Source of the DNA: Venturia oleaginea
Taxonomy: Eukaryota > Ascomycota > Dothideomycetes > Venturiales > Venturiaceae
Assembly (NCBI GenBank): GCA_013176395.1
Contig: JABMLP010000007.1
Location: forward strand, 558,001-622,000
Length of the DNA: 64,000 nucleotides
Direction of reading: 5' to 3'
The notes beneath the pieces were generated by a model. It made no database searches. It was not told where the DNA came from and was given only the letters and a program-made list of their open reading frames with translations. The translations under genes and the position numbers were made by a program. Below, in pieces: positions 10,712-20,843 of the stretch. How positions within the stretch are numbered: position 1 is the first letter of the stretch; every line of letters begins with the position of its first letter.

Positions 10712-11966
10712 ATGATTAGCAATAGAGACGTTTCTACCTCGCCGTCTATGGAAGCCGAGTCAAGTGGCACATCGTCGCTGGAAACATCTACACTGGCAAC
10801 AGATGGACAGGCACCTAAAGCTTCGAGCCCGGGGCCTGTCTCGCCCGAGGATTCTTTGCCCAGCTTTTTGAAGCTATCTCGTGCTGGTATGTACAAAAAT
10901 ACTCTAAAGAAAGGCGACCTCTTTAACGCGTCACGCAGATATCCACAGCAAATTCATCGATCTCGAATGGCAGCAACGCAATCGTCTTGCCAAAGGCGGG
11001 ATATACAATCCCGAAAACGCTTCGCAATGGGCGCGTCTGGCAAATGACGAAACCGCGCGAAGAAACCGATACATGAATGTAGATCCCTTTGTTCAGAACC
11101 GAGTCCCTCTTCAAGTGCCCGAAGGCCACAGCGACTACATAAACGCCTCCTTCATAAAACTCTCAAACACAATCACAGGCACAAAGAAACAATTCATAGC
11201 AACTCAAGGTCCAAAAGAAGGAATACACTCGCACGTCTGGAGAATGATATGGCATGAATGTGCGGACCCTGTTGTCATAGTGATGCTAACACAAACCTAC
11301 GAATCGGGACGGGAGAAGTGCTTTCAATATTTCCCAACTGATATGGCGAATCCTGAGCTTCTCATCAACGAGGAGGATGAGTTTGAGGACGGATTCATCG
11401 CTACGCTCACGCTTAAGAACATTACGGAGGATAAAGCGACGAGTTCCACGATTCGGGAAATGGAACTCACGACAGCGGATGGCCAGACGAGGAAAGTGTG
11501 GCACATGCTCTTTGGCGGCTGGCCGGACTACTCCATCCCTGAGGGCGAAGACATAAACGGCCTCATTCGCCTTGTCGATTTTTCCGCCTCTAAAAATCCC
11601 ACTATTCCCGAAAACAACCACACCGCTCCACGAATCGTACATTGCTCCGCAGGCGTGGGCCGAACAGGTACCTTTATTGCGCTCGATTGGCTACTTGCGG
11701 AGTTTCGAGAAGGCGGGTTCGATACTTTAGAGGAGGACAGGGATCCAATCGCGGATGTGGTGGACAATCTCAGAGGCCAGAGGATGATGATGGTGCAGGG
11801 GGAACAGCAATTTTTCTTCTTGTACGACGTCATGAGGCAGCTTTGGCTTGATAGACAAACGGGCAACGAGGAGAGATTGAAACTTGATGGAGCAAGTCTG
11901 AGTCCCGAGGAGAAATTGAGGGCGGAATTCGAGCAGGAGATGAAGGATAACGCGGAGAGGATGTGA
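10712..11966 (+). CDS. classical protein tyrosine phosphatase
   Basis: It removes phosphate from phosphotyrosine in signalling proteins. Exons are 10712-10886 and 10939-11966, with a 52-bp phase-1 intron, giving 400 aa. Residues 1-60 are Ser/Thr-rich. The PTP domain follows: NRYMNVDPF (phosphotyrosine loop), DYINASF, FGGWPDYSIPEG (WPD loop with the general-acid Asp), the signature HCSAGVGRTGTF at about 11640 (catalytic Cys and Arg) and a Q-loop (QGEQQFF). All catalytic residues are present. The start is uncertain: the frame is open back to a TAG at 10550-10552 that also reads as a splice acceptor (acaacctag), and the codons after it encode a basic amphipathic stretch (YKLARLALPTQAIRKRAANL), so an upstream exon may exist. 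The domain call itself is secure. Confidence 0.9.
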
Positions 11967-13167
11967 TGGGGAATACAGACGAAATGAGAAAGAAGCGCAT
12001 TGCTGGGAATTTGGGATGGGCAAGGGTTTTATGATATGGGATATTTGGGCATTTTGGTTGGGTCTGGTGGGTAGAAGGCATCTTTGCATGGCTGGCGTTT
12101 TGTTTGATCTCTGAGCGGATTCGAGCATGGCGAATTGTTGATCGGTTGGTGGGGGATGCAAGCTGCTACGGCGGTGATTAGAGGGTTATGTTATGTATGT
12201 CGTTTATGAGATGCCGTTTTTGACATAGGAACTTGTAACAGTGGTGAGTCTGCCCAGCGAAGTTGTCGTTCCGGCATGTTTCTCCGGTCCTCCGATGAAT
12301 TTCAGATTGATGCAGATGGATTTCTGGTCGAGTTGATGTCGAATTTGGCGTTGTAGGTTTCGAGATGTTGATCTCGAAGCAGTTCAGGGATACCCCCTAT
12401 GGATTTCTGGTTTACTTGATTTCGAAGTCGGTATAGGTTTCGAGATAGGTATTGATCTCGAAGCAGTTCAGGGACTTCCTGGATCATGCAGTATAAAAAC
12501 GATATGCTTTGCGAAGTATGACTTCACACCAATGCTGTTGCATTTCGAAATGTTAGGATGCGTTGTTCGCTTGTGAGATATCGTTGGGAGTTACGGAGCA
12601 CGCGGGAAAAAGTGGCATGATTTATGAGATGTGTGATTTTCAAGCGTCCTACCCTGGTCCTACCCTGATCCCGGTTGACGCGTACTAAAAACCCGGGAGA
12701 CCATACTGTGGTAATACGGAGGTAGATACCGTCTTGACCGGGCATATCGGCTAGCTGGATTTGGCAGAGCCAAGGAATTTCCTGGCTTTCAATTTTTCAA
12801 CCCGTCTCTATAACGTGATTTGAACTCCGCTTATTACTTCTCTAGCTCTAGCGCTCGCGCAGTCAAGCCAGCCAATCTGCCCGGCCAAGAGGGTAGATCT
12901 ACAGCTATATATAGTAATTATAAGTCGCATATATACTATGTTATCTGGGCGGCCAAAGAAAACGTATAGGACACATAAGATTTGGTATCCCTGTTGCCAA
13001 CCCGATTACCAATATCAATCGTACGGAGGTGTATTACGAGAGGTACCCGGGAGATACCTACTTGGACTCGGATAAATATCTCAAGCTCCTCAACTCCAAA
13101 ACCTCGACTGTTAATCTCAGCTCCCAGTATTAACTCCCAATATCAACTCTCAATATCCACTCTAATT
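11967..13167. other. intergenic, with a short tandem duplication
   Basis: No gene is recognised. An imperfect tandem duplication of about 80 bp lies at 12316-12393 and 12399-12476 (shared blocks atggatttctggt and gatctcgaagcagttcaggga). A TATA-rich patch (tatatatagtaat, about 12904) and a pyrimidine- and CAA-rich leader (13080-13165) precede the next gene and look like its promoter and 5' UTR. Confidence 0.5.
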
Positions 13168-13579
13168 ATGTTCCTCCTACCTTATCTCTCAGCACTCCTC
13201 CTTACTACCACCGTATACCAAGCTTCTGCATCTTCTCTTACGAACGGTCTAGATGATAACGTTGAACTCCTTGCCCTAGAGACTCCAGAAGCTTTGAAAG
13301 CCCCAGACTCTATAGAGGTCAAAAGGGAGGTCAGGGCTGAATGCGGGAAATGTTATTCACATGGAATCAAAATAGTTGTACGTTATACCAAACTCTTGTA
13401 GGCTATATAATTAACACAAAACATCATAGGCAGTTAAATGCCCCAATGGAAAAGAGCGGTCGTGCAAGGTCTACTGCGATTACAGCGATCTTGAGGGAGC
13501 TAAGCCAAAGTGCTGCGTACGTTGTTCCTTCTCCGCCTCCGAGTGTGGGGGCCGTGCTGATATAGGCGTAGACACTTGA
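13168..13579 (+). CDS. small secreted cysteine-rich protein with possible Kex2 processing
   Basis: Exons 13168-13377 and 13430-13579, joined by a 52-bp phase-0 intron (GTACGT..TAG), give 119 aa. Residues 1-21 form a signal peptide (hydrophobic core LLPYLSALLL, likely cut after ASA). Residues 22-53 are an acidic segment ending in Lys-Arg (52-53), a Kex2-type site. The rest (54-119) has nine cysteines at 59, 62, 74, 82, 86, 98, 99, 102 and 109, including CGKC and KCCVRC. The intron splits this domain, and each exon alone would look meaningless. I do not recognise the family. Size, secretion signal, cysteine content and its place among transposons fit a candidate effector or antimicrobial-type protein, but function is not shown. 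The odd cysteine number could mean a free Cys, a dimer or a slightly wrong 3' end. Confidence 0.65.
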
Positions 13580-14127
13580 CTGTTGATGATATCTCGAGAC
13601 GACTTTGGCAGATGATTGGATGATGGATTCGATAATGTTGGCGCGAGGGCAGGCGATGTTGAGGGTGGAGAGCAGTTCGCATCGGAGGGAGTAAGGTCTT
13701 ATTCGATATCAATTCAACCATAGCGTGCAGTCTCTTCCGAAGGCTTCGACATGTAATCTTGTTTGATACCAACATCTACACGCGACTCTCTTTAGCAGAC
13801 ACGAAGATTTCAAAATTCATCTGTCGCTCATTATTACAAGTAAAACTCGAGTTGACGAGAAGCCACGGACACATTGAGTTCGCCCAAACGAAGCTTCTCG
13901 AATTGAGTGATTGCAACGAAGACAAAGCGTTGCTCTATAGTTAGAGGGGCTGTTTGGGTAGAGTGTGGCTGGTGAGTGGATAGTGATAGGTTACTCGAGC
14001 CTTATGGGCTGGCTGGCTTTCTACTGGGCTATTGAGTTCAAGGATATGCGAGATAACATCGACAGCCCTCCAATGGAAGGATTCGAAGCGCCACCCTAGG
14101 AATTCTTTGAGTCAATGTTAAATCATG
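13580..14127. other. no gene seen
   Basis: This is the 3' flank of the cysteine-rich protein gene. A 61-codon frame at 13759-13944 has no recognisable features. Confidence 0.4.
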
Positions 14128-14371
14128 AGCGATTCAATTCAGTAGCGATTCAATTCAGTAGCGATTCAATTCAGTAGCGATTCAATTCAGTAGCGATTCA
14201 ATTCAGTAGCGATTCAATTCAGTACAATTCAGTAGCGATTCAATTCAGTAGCGATTCAATTCAGTAGCGATTCAATTCAGTAGCGATTCAATTCAGTAGC
14301 GATTCAATTCAGTAGCGATTCAATTCAGTAGCGATTCAATTCAGTAGCGATTCAATTCAACAGCGATTCAA
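14128..14371 (+). repeat. minisatellite, about 15 copies of a 16-bp unit
   Basis: The unit gcgattcaattcagta is repeated almost perfectly head to tail. One copy near 14217-14230 is shortened, and the last copies diverge. There are no spacers, so it is not a CRISPR-like array. Confidence 0.95.
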
Positions 14372-14373
14372 TT

Positions 14374-14374
14374 T

Positions 14375-14411
<37 letters not shown>
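14374..14411 (+). repeat. (GA)n microsatellite
   Basis: An almost pure GA dinucleotide run directly follows the 16-bp minisatellite and ends about 120 bp before the MULE insertion. Confidence 0.9.
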
Positions 14412-14416
<5 letters not shown>

Positions 14417-16077
14417 GAAAGCCTTACCAAGAATCTCACCAAGAAAAATCATCTTTCCCAACTATCAACTTAAACATTCCTCCACAAGCTCAAAGTCCAT
14501 TCCCGTATATCCCAAGCCACAACCATACCAAAACGGGTAAGTACTGTCAGCCCACATACATCGCAAATTATGACAATCGCATACATCAAATTACACCTGC
14601 ATACATCGCCTTTGATATGACAATCACATACATCTCGGAATAATAATTTGCCGTACGTGCTTATCCTTGGTTGGGCCCTCGTTCCAACAGAGTCAAAGGA
14701 GTGGTGGTGTTGGTTCTTTGAGCTTCTTCAGCCGAGCCTTCTAAAGCCATACACCACAATTGAGGCTCAAGAAGTTGAAGATGACATTCGCTTTGCTGTT
14801 ATCTCTGATAGAGGCGAAGGCCTTGACCCTGCGATCAACAAATTCTTCCCAGAACCGTATGCTTTTCACTACTATTGTACACAGCATCTTGCAGAGAACG
14901 TGTCAGGTAGTTTCGGTAAGCCTATTGAGGCTCTCTTTCGCCAGGCGATGCAGGCTTCTTCAGTCAGTGAACACGCTCAATTCATTGATCAGATTCGTGC
15001 TCTCAACCCTGCGGCAGTTACCTACATCGACGGCATTGGCGACAAAGGTCGGTATTTTTCTGCCTATGCGCCTTTGGTTGAATATCCTCGCTATGGTCAT
15101 ACAACTTCCAATATTAGAGATTCTATGAACAGCCGATTTCGTGAAGAAAGAAAGCTCAACCCTCTACATATGCTTGAGGCTCTCTGGACCAAGTACATGT
15201 ATACCTGTTATGAGCGCAAGTCATTCAATAACGATGAGGAGTTCTATGGGCAAAGATTCACAAAATTCGGCACTCAACATCAAACTGATAGGCTCAATAT
15301 CGGCCGCCGGATGCTCTGTTACCCATCCAATCAGCGAGTGGCAATCGTAAGGCTTCATGAATCACCCGGCGCTGTAGGATGGGTTGTAGACGTGTATGAC
15401 CAACACTGTTCATGCCTAGAGTGGCAAGATTTACGGTTACTATGCGCTCACGCCTTTGCAGCGATGCTACACCATAGGTACGATATATCTCTCGTCTACA
15501 ACAATAGCCTTTCATCTATATATGAGCGCCAGACTTGGCGAGATATATACGAAGCCTCTCTTCGCCCAGTTCTACTTAAAAATCTCATTCCTGATAAAAG
15601 AACATTGCCAAATGAGGCTAGCCGCAAGCCTGGGCGGCCTCGTCACAACAGATATCGCAAGGATAGCGTTAAAACTCGAATTCGAAGGGATGCCAAACGC
15701 CAGGGTTCTACTTCCGCCGATAGATCTACTCGAACCAAAAAACTACCGTCCAAAACCACTGCAAATCGCCGCCAGAGAGTAGACGTCACTGTTTTGATCT
15801 CGTCAGAGTCCTCATCATCGTCAGAGTCGGATGAAGCCGTATTTGAAGAGGCTGACGGAGAGACTACGGCCGCACCAAGGATACCGAGTTAAACGAAATT
15901 CTGGCAAAGCGGGCAGAAAAGGAGGCTGCGTACGAGGCTGATTTTACGGCGGTAACAGCTTTGAACTCCGCTTCAAATTTGCTCTCGAATACGGCTTCAA
16001 ACTCTACTCAGGGCAATGAGCCATCATCATATAACCAGCGTATGATAGATTCACGCCGTACAGCAAACAACGAATTC

Positions 16078-17526
16078 GGGGGTGTTCGAGAACTCTATAC
16101 AATATGTAAATATGGAGATTTTCTGCATATGGCCTCGAGATTAGCGACGTGTTCGGGAGTTTTGTAGCCCCAATATGCAGAATATGTAGAATTCAGCGCG
16201 GCTATTTGACTGCAGCCAATCAGTGCTCCATATGAAATCTGCATATTCTATTCGACTTTTTTGGCTATGCCAATATGCACGAAAAATTCTGCCAGATCGC
16301 CGTGCAACACCTTAAAAACCACACATTATGAGCAACTGCAACAGCCCACCTACCGACGAGTCTGATTATGATGAGAGGGAGGCAGTGATCGATGAGGTCA
16401 TCCAGTATATTCTGCGCAATGAGGTCGGCAAATTCGAGCGTGCGGAGACTCGTGTTGAGCGTGGGAGGCGGCGGGCCTTGAGGAGACGCCGCAATCGAAT
16501 ACAGCAGTTCACCGACCCTGGCTATGCGAATGCACTTATAGCGGAGCTGTTACAAGGCCGTCCAGAGACTCTACGTACAGAGACACCACTTACCCGGTAC
16601 CAATTCGAGTCACTTACGAAGTGGCTCAAGGACAACACCAAGCTCGAGAGGTCGCGACATGTCGGCGTGGATGCCAAACTCGGAATCTTCTTGTATATCG
16701 CCGGCTCAGGGTGTCCAATGCGAGCTGCCAGGGCTCACTGGAAGCTTGGTGTCAGCCAAGTATCGACATTCTTCCACGAAGTACTGAATGCCTTGGTGAA
16801 ACTAGCAGCTCATAATATCAAAATGTATGAACCTGACGAGGACATTCCGATCCCAGCGAAGATTCTGGAGCTGCCGGGCAAGACGTCACCCTATTTCGAC
16901 GATTGTATCGGTGCTGTAGACGGGACCTTGATATATTGTTCCGTGAAGGGTAAAGATCGCGACCGAGATGGTAAGGATAGCGCTCTTCGTTGTCGCAAAG
17001 GCTTCCTTGCGCAGAATGTCCTCGGGGTTGTAGATTTCGATATGAACTTCAAGTTGGTGTACGGAGGATGGGAGGGAACCGCTCATGACGCGACTGTGTT
17101 CAATGCTGCTCGTCAAGAAGGCCTAATGAATTCACCTCGCGGTAGGTTTTGGTTAGCAGATGCTGGATACTCGAAAAAGGATGGCTATGGTGGCTTACTT
17201 ACTGCGCCGTACATACGGACTCGCTATCATCTTGCAGAATGGAGAAAAGGCGACAAGAAACCACAGAACAAAGAGGAGTTGTTCAATCTACGACACGCGA
17301 AGCTTCGCAACGTGGTGGAGAGGGTGTACGGTGTACTGAAAAGCTAACTATCTACGCTCACCGCCGTAATGTACAGGGTATCAATTGGTCTATTTAATTC
17401 TACATATTCTAGCTGCATATTGCGCTTTTGAACACGTTAATGAATATGCGCGGCCAATATGCATTATGAGCGGCCGCGCTTAAAATCTCCATGTTTGCAT
17501 ATTGAATAGAGTTCTTGAACACCCCC
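16078..17526 (+). mobile_element. PIF/Harbinger-like DNA transposon inside the MULE
   Basis: This 1,449-bp element has inverted ends of about 35 bp that begin gggggtgttc and include agaactctat and atggagatttt. They match with only a few mismatches. It carries one transposase gene; the Myb-like second gene of many Harbinger elements is not seen. The target duplication is not clear. The element splits a MULE coding frame that reads sensibly once it is removed. Confidence 0.85.
16328..17347 (+). CDS. PIF/Harbinger transposase (DDE_Tnp_4 type), C-terminus short
   Basis: The 339-aa frame from ATG 16328 codes for a nuclease that cuts and joins the element's ends. After an acidic and Arg-rich N-terminus, a helix-turn-helix-like part (LTRYQFESLTKWL..GVDAKLGIFLYI) precedes the catalytic core: Asp in GAVDGTLI, Asp in the AHDATVF/LADAGY region and Glu in RNVVERVYGVLK. 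The protein stops right after VYGVLK, whereas the family normally continues for several dozen residues, so the tail seems lost to the stop at 17345-17347. Apart from that the frame is intact. Confidence 0.85.
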   Translation: MSNCNSPPTDESDYDEREAVIDEVIQYILRNEVGKFERAETRVERGRRRALRRRRNRIQQFTDPGYANALIAELLQGRPETLRTETPLTRYQFESLTKWLKDNTKLERSRHVGVDAKLGIFLYIAGSGCPMRAARAHWKLGVSQVSTFFHEVLNALVKLAAHNIKMYEPDEDIPIPAKILELPGKTSPYFDDCIGAVDGTLIYCSVKGKDRDRDGKDSALRCRKGFLAQNVLGVVDFDMNFKLVYGGWEGTAHDATVFNAARQEGLMNSPRGRFWLADAGYSKKDGYGGLLTAPYIRTRYHLAEWRKGDKKPQNKEELFNLRHAKLRNVVERVYGVLKS

Positions 17527-17941
17527 GAAATCCCTTCGCAAGCAACTTTACCACTTCAAAAGAGGGCTCGTAGGGAGCCTACGAAGTGTATGTCATGCCA
17601 GCGTACTGGTCATACCACGGCCAAATGCCCACTTGAGCCGTGTGCAGCGTGTAATCGTTTGCTTTGTGACTGCCCGAACTGGGAGAAACAAGGAAGGCGG
17701 TCTCAGGTTGTACATAAGGCCGCCTTTGGGCCTGAATCGATGGGGGCCTGTCTCTTTTAAACTGTATATATTACTTGAATTTGAGGTTTTGGCGTTTGAA
17801 TCGCTCTAAATCGCTCAAAAACGTAATTAAAAAAATGCTATACAACGGCCAAATGCGGTATAGCGCGATTACCTTTTTGCCGCTCAAGTGGATGCGGCGA
17901 TGATATCGGATATATCAAATTATAATTATAACAATCACATA

Positions 17942-19789
17942 ACGTATTCGATCACCCAACCCGTCAGATCACCCAACCGATCAAAATTTCTTGGCACGAC
18001 CATCTTATATTACGACTCTTCAATTTCATCGCTATCAACAATAGATTCTAAGTCCGTCGTGCTGCTATCTGATTCAAAAGATATCTCGATATCTTTTTTA
18101 CAAGTTCGCGCATTATGCCCAGTTACGCCGCAGTTCCCACAGCGCCGTTGAGTTGGTCGGGCTGTTTCTTGATCACCACTACCACGAGCCTTCTTCGATC
18201 CCTGAGGCGCTACAGACGCCTCTGCAGCTACCTGCGCTGCTGCAGTCCCATACTCCATAGTACCACCTTGCTAGATCCACTTCCTTTTGCGCGATTTTCG
18301 TTTCGTCATTACTGCCAATTGCTCTTCAAGCTCGCGGTTGCGCGCAACAAGTAGAGCGTTTTGGTGCAGCATCAATTCAGCGCCCTTCACAAGCTGGGAA
18401 AAGCCTGCCTGGGCAGTAACTGGTGACCGAGTAAAAGAGTCGCTTACGAGCTTGGATTGGGATCTAAATTCATGAGTATTGCTTGAAGTCTTTGCCTGCC
18501 ACGGCGTTTCTGGGAGACGGGGTTCGGCGGGGTACGTAGCCGTACTTCAAGGCGATCCAACACCACCTGCGCGTCGATAGGGACCAGCCCTACTGCCTCA
18601 AAGGCCTTTTGACAGTTCTCTTCTGTAAATACGTCGAAAAACGCGTCTTTGAAGGCAGGGAGAAAGCCTTCCTTGTTGATATGGTACACGCGTCGGCGTG
18701 CCCAGTCCCGGACGCGTTGGGAGTACTTGCGCTTCAACGGCGAGAAGCAGACCACATCAAGGGGCTGGAGGATATGCGACGAGTGCGATGGCATGCAGAG
18801 GGTTATAATCTTATTTTCGAGGCAGTAGTCCTTGAAATCCTGGCTGAGATGGCTCTCATGGCCGTCCAAAATAAGCAGCCTGTATACCCCCACCTGCCGC
18901 GCCTTTGTATACGCGTTAAAGTGCTTCAACCACTCAAGACCAAGCGCATTATTTGTCCAGCCGTTCTCAGAGACCGAGAGCTTCCAATTCCGTGGTATAT
19001 CTGCCTCCTCATACCACGCAGAGATATGAACGCGTCCTTTGTAGATAATGAATGGCGGGGTCGCATACCCGGCGGCGCAGATGCTCTGGATAACTGTAAC
19101 CCACTCGCGATCGCCTGGCTGGATTAAATTAGGCCGTGTACGTCTTTCAGAAGCTGTGACGACCTTCATTGACCCAATAACGCCCATCTGGAAGCCAATC
19201 TCGTCAAAGTTGTGCGTATCCTCGTCGTGGATGCCGTACTTTGCCTTGGTGTCTGCAACGAGCTTGAACCACGTGCCAATAATCTCTGGATCTTCCTGTA
19301 GTATCCTCTGCCTATCCTTGGCTCGATTGAAGGCTGCCTTGAGCTCATCTGAGCGCTTTACGAACCTCTCAGCCCAGTTTTTGCCTACTGGCTCTCCACC
19401 GCGTATACCCAACAGTTTATCCGCCATATCTGCCACCTCACACAGCCGGGGCGCAAATCCTCGCGAATCGAGGTCGAGGATATATCGGACAAGCGTTTGC
19501 TTTTCGGTAAGGGTAAATTTCCGACCGTTTGGTGGTCTTTCGAGGATAAATGGGACTCCTCTGACGCGATCGGAGAGGGTTTGTTGTTTAACGTTGAAGG
19601 CGCTCACAGCAGCCCGTTGGCTTCGGAGTTGGCCGGTATTCAAAGCTTGGATTGCAAGCTGAATTCTCCCTTCGTGTTGGAGTAGTAACTCATTACGTTG
19701 TTGAGACATAGTAGAATAAGAAGAGTAGTTGGGGTCTTGGCAAATTTTAACCGCTTGGATGATCTGACAGGTTGGGTGATCGGATACGT
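17942..19789 (-). mobile_element. Fot1/pogo-like DNA transposon #3
   Basis: This 1,848-bp element has TA duplications at 17940-17941 and 19790-19791. Its ends start acgtattcgatcaccc and carry two tandem gatcacccaacc-type units. It lies in the right arm of the MULE with its transposase on the minus strand. Confidence 0.88.
18004..19709 (-). pseudogene. Fot1/pogo-type transposase, nearly intact, one 1-bp deletion
   Basis: From ATG 19709 the frame is open for 421 codons to 18444. It covers the N-terminal helix-turn-helix, the CENP-B-like region (NWAERFVKRSDEL) and the whole DDE_1 core (HNFDEIGF, LLILDGHESHLS, LQPLDVVCFSPLK). Near 18519 a base is missing compared with copy #4 (ggttcggcgg against ggttctggcgg), which shifts the frame. 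The original tail, with its C-x2-C-x4-H-x4-C knuckle CGNCGVTGHNARTC and acidic end, continues in the next frame to about 18005. The catalytic core could still be made, with an altered C-terminus. Confidence 0.85.
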
Positions 19790-19930
19790 TACATCAAATT
19801 ACTCGGGACATACATGCCAAGACCTAACACACACCAATGTATGTGCTGAATTGCAATGTATGCAAGTGTAATTTGATTTATGCGATTGTCATAATCTGCG
19901 ATGTATGTGGGCTGACAGTATTTATCCGCT

Positions 19931-20232
19931 TACCAAAACCTTTCAATCCATCCCCAGAACTTCATTAACAAGAACTCTCTCGCCCCTCTTCCCCTCCCTC
20001 CCCGTCTCCCCACTCCCTCATCCCGTCTAAGCCTCTCGTCCCACTTCATTTCTATGCCCTCAACTTCAACCGCCTTTTTCTCCAGAACTATATCGTCCTT
20101 GTTGTCGCCAACGATATCCCTCCCTGGTTGAATGTGTACCCACGTACGGTTCATATTCGTATATTCGTCTTTGATGTAGTATTAGTAGTCCATACCAGTC
20201 ACGTATGGTATGCAGAGAATGAAGAGGAAAAG
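19931..20232. other. flank of the MULE, no clear gene
   Basis: An open frame of 74 codons exists on the minus strand (19930-20154, Arg/Glu-rich), but it matches no family I know and its end falls at the MULE insertion point. It may be noise or the disrupted end of an old gene. Confidence 0.3.
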
Positions 20233-20377
20233 TGTGACGGCACGGCATATCCATACGAAGGCACAAGGCACTTCAGAACATGTCACCGAATTACACTTAG
20301 GATCTAAGGTAGAGAGGTAAGTAGAAAGTGCACGAGCCACGGCTAATGATTTAATGGTCACGTGCCGTGCCGTCACA
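20233..20377 (-). repeat. solo-LTR-like element, 145 bp, with 5-bp target duplication
   Basis: The ends are the inverted repeat TGTGACGGCACGGCA, and both flanks carry aaaag (20228-20232 and 20378-20382). TG..CA ends and a 5-bp duplication fit a solo LTR; a small non-autonomous DNA element is the alternative. A second copy with the same ends lies at 29814-29984. This copy lacks about 26 bp present there. Confidence 0.75.
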
Positions 20378-20637
20378 AAAAGGGATGAGATGACGTGAGT
20401 TTTCGCTATGGGATCTGGATGATATCAGTTTTAGTGAGGGGGGCGTTAAGAGGGGTACTTGTGTTTTGTGGTTTGTGTTTTTTTCTTTCTTTTCTTTTTT
20501 GGTGCTGAGGCCCTGGTTATAACTGTGTGTTTGAGTACGTACATGGAGAATGTTTTGTTTAGGAAGACACATGTACACGTTAACACTTCCTTGCACAGGA
20601 AAGGCGATGGTTTTGGGAATGGTAACGCGGGGTTAAG

Positions 20638-20838
20638 TATGAGATCGAGCGAAATACACAGTTGTTGAGTAGAGTAGACATAGAGTTGCATGTTCTCGAC
20701 ATAAGGGCGGTTCAATCAGGTTATGTAGGCTATTCTACAGCGCAAATAACAAAGAATGGCCGATTGCAGCAGGAATGCAGCAATCCGGTGTCTAAACAAT
20801 CCACATCACATGTCTGATACATGATCTACATTCTTACA
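20638..20838 (-). repeat. solo LTR, 201 bp, copy A
   Basis: It is nearly identical to 36152-36352. On the minus strand it starts TGTAAGAATGTAG and ends CTCATA. A perfect 5-bp duplication ttaag flanks it (20633-20637 and 20839-20843). No internal retrotransposon sequence adjoins it. Confidence 0.8.
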
Positions 20839-20843
20839 TTAAG

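Larger units (their letters stand above)
14648..17760 (+). pseudogene. MULE transposase, truncated, frameshifted and interrupted
   Basis: The main frame (14648-15892) begins within the catalytic region, right after the inverted end. The N-terminal DNA-binding part and the first catalytic Asp block are missing. It has the second MULE block (ISDRGEGL, followed by C..HLAENV) and a SWIM zinc finger (CSCLEWQDLRLLCAHAF). A frameshift near 15850-15885 separates it from its continuation, which starts KDTELNEILAKRAEKE. That part is split by the Harbinger insertion (16078-17526) and resumes at 17527 with a CCHC knuckle, CMSCQRTGHTTAKC, ending at 17760. The first listed codon is TTG, so no natural start remains. 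Confidence 0.8.
14535..19930 (+). mobile_element. Mutator-like element (MULE) with two nested insertions
   Basis: A 9-bp direct repeat, taccaaaac, lies at 14526-14534 and 19931-19939, the target-duplication length expected of MULEs. Inside are inverted ends of about 75 bp (14535-14612 and 19840-19930), both containing tactgtcagcccacatacatc and then gacaatcgcata. Between them lies a MULE transposase pseudogene. A PIF/Harbinger element (16078-17526) interrupts its 3' part, and Fot1/pogo-like #3 (17942-19789) sits in the right arm. Without these two the element would be about 2.1 kb. Confidence 0.82.

Noticed and set aside
14128..14371. Possible CRISPR-like array
   Set aside because: The 16-bp units are contiguous with no unique spacers, and the sequence is eukaryotic.
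16068..17536. A 3-bp target duplication (gaa) around the Harbinger element
   Set aside because: gaa occurs on both sides, but on the left three bases (ttc) lie between it and the inverted repeat, so the match may be chance.
18609..19662. Plus-strand frames of 172 and 204 codons
   Set aside because: Antisense of the Fot1/pogo-like #3 transposase; the same shadows appear at copies #1 and #4.
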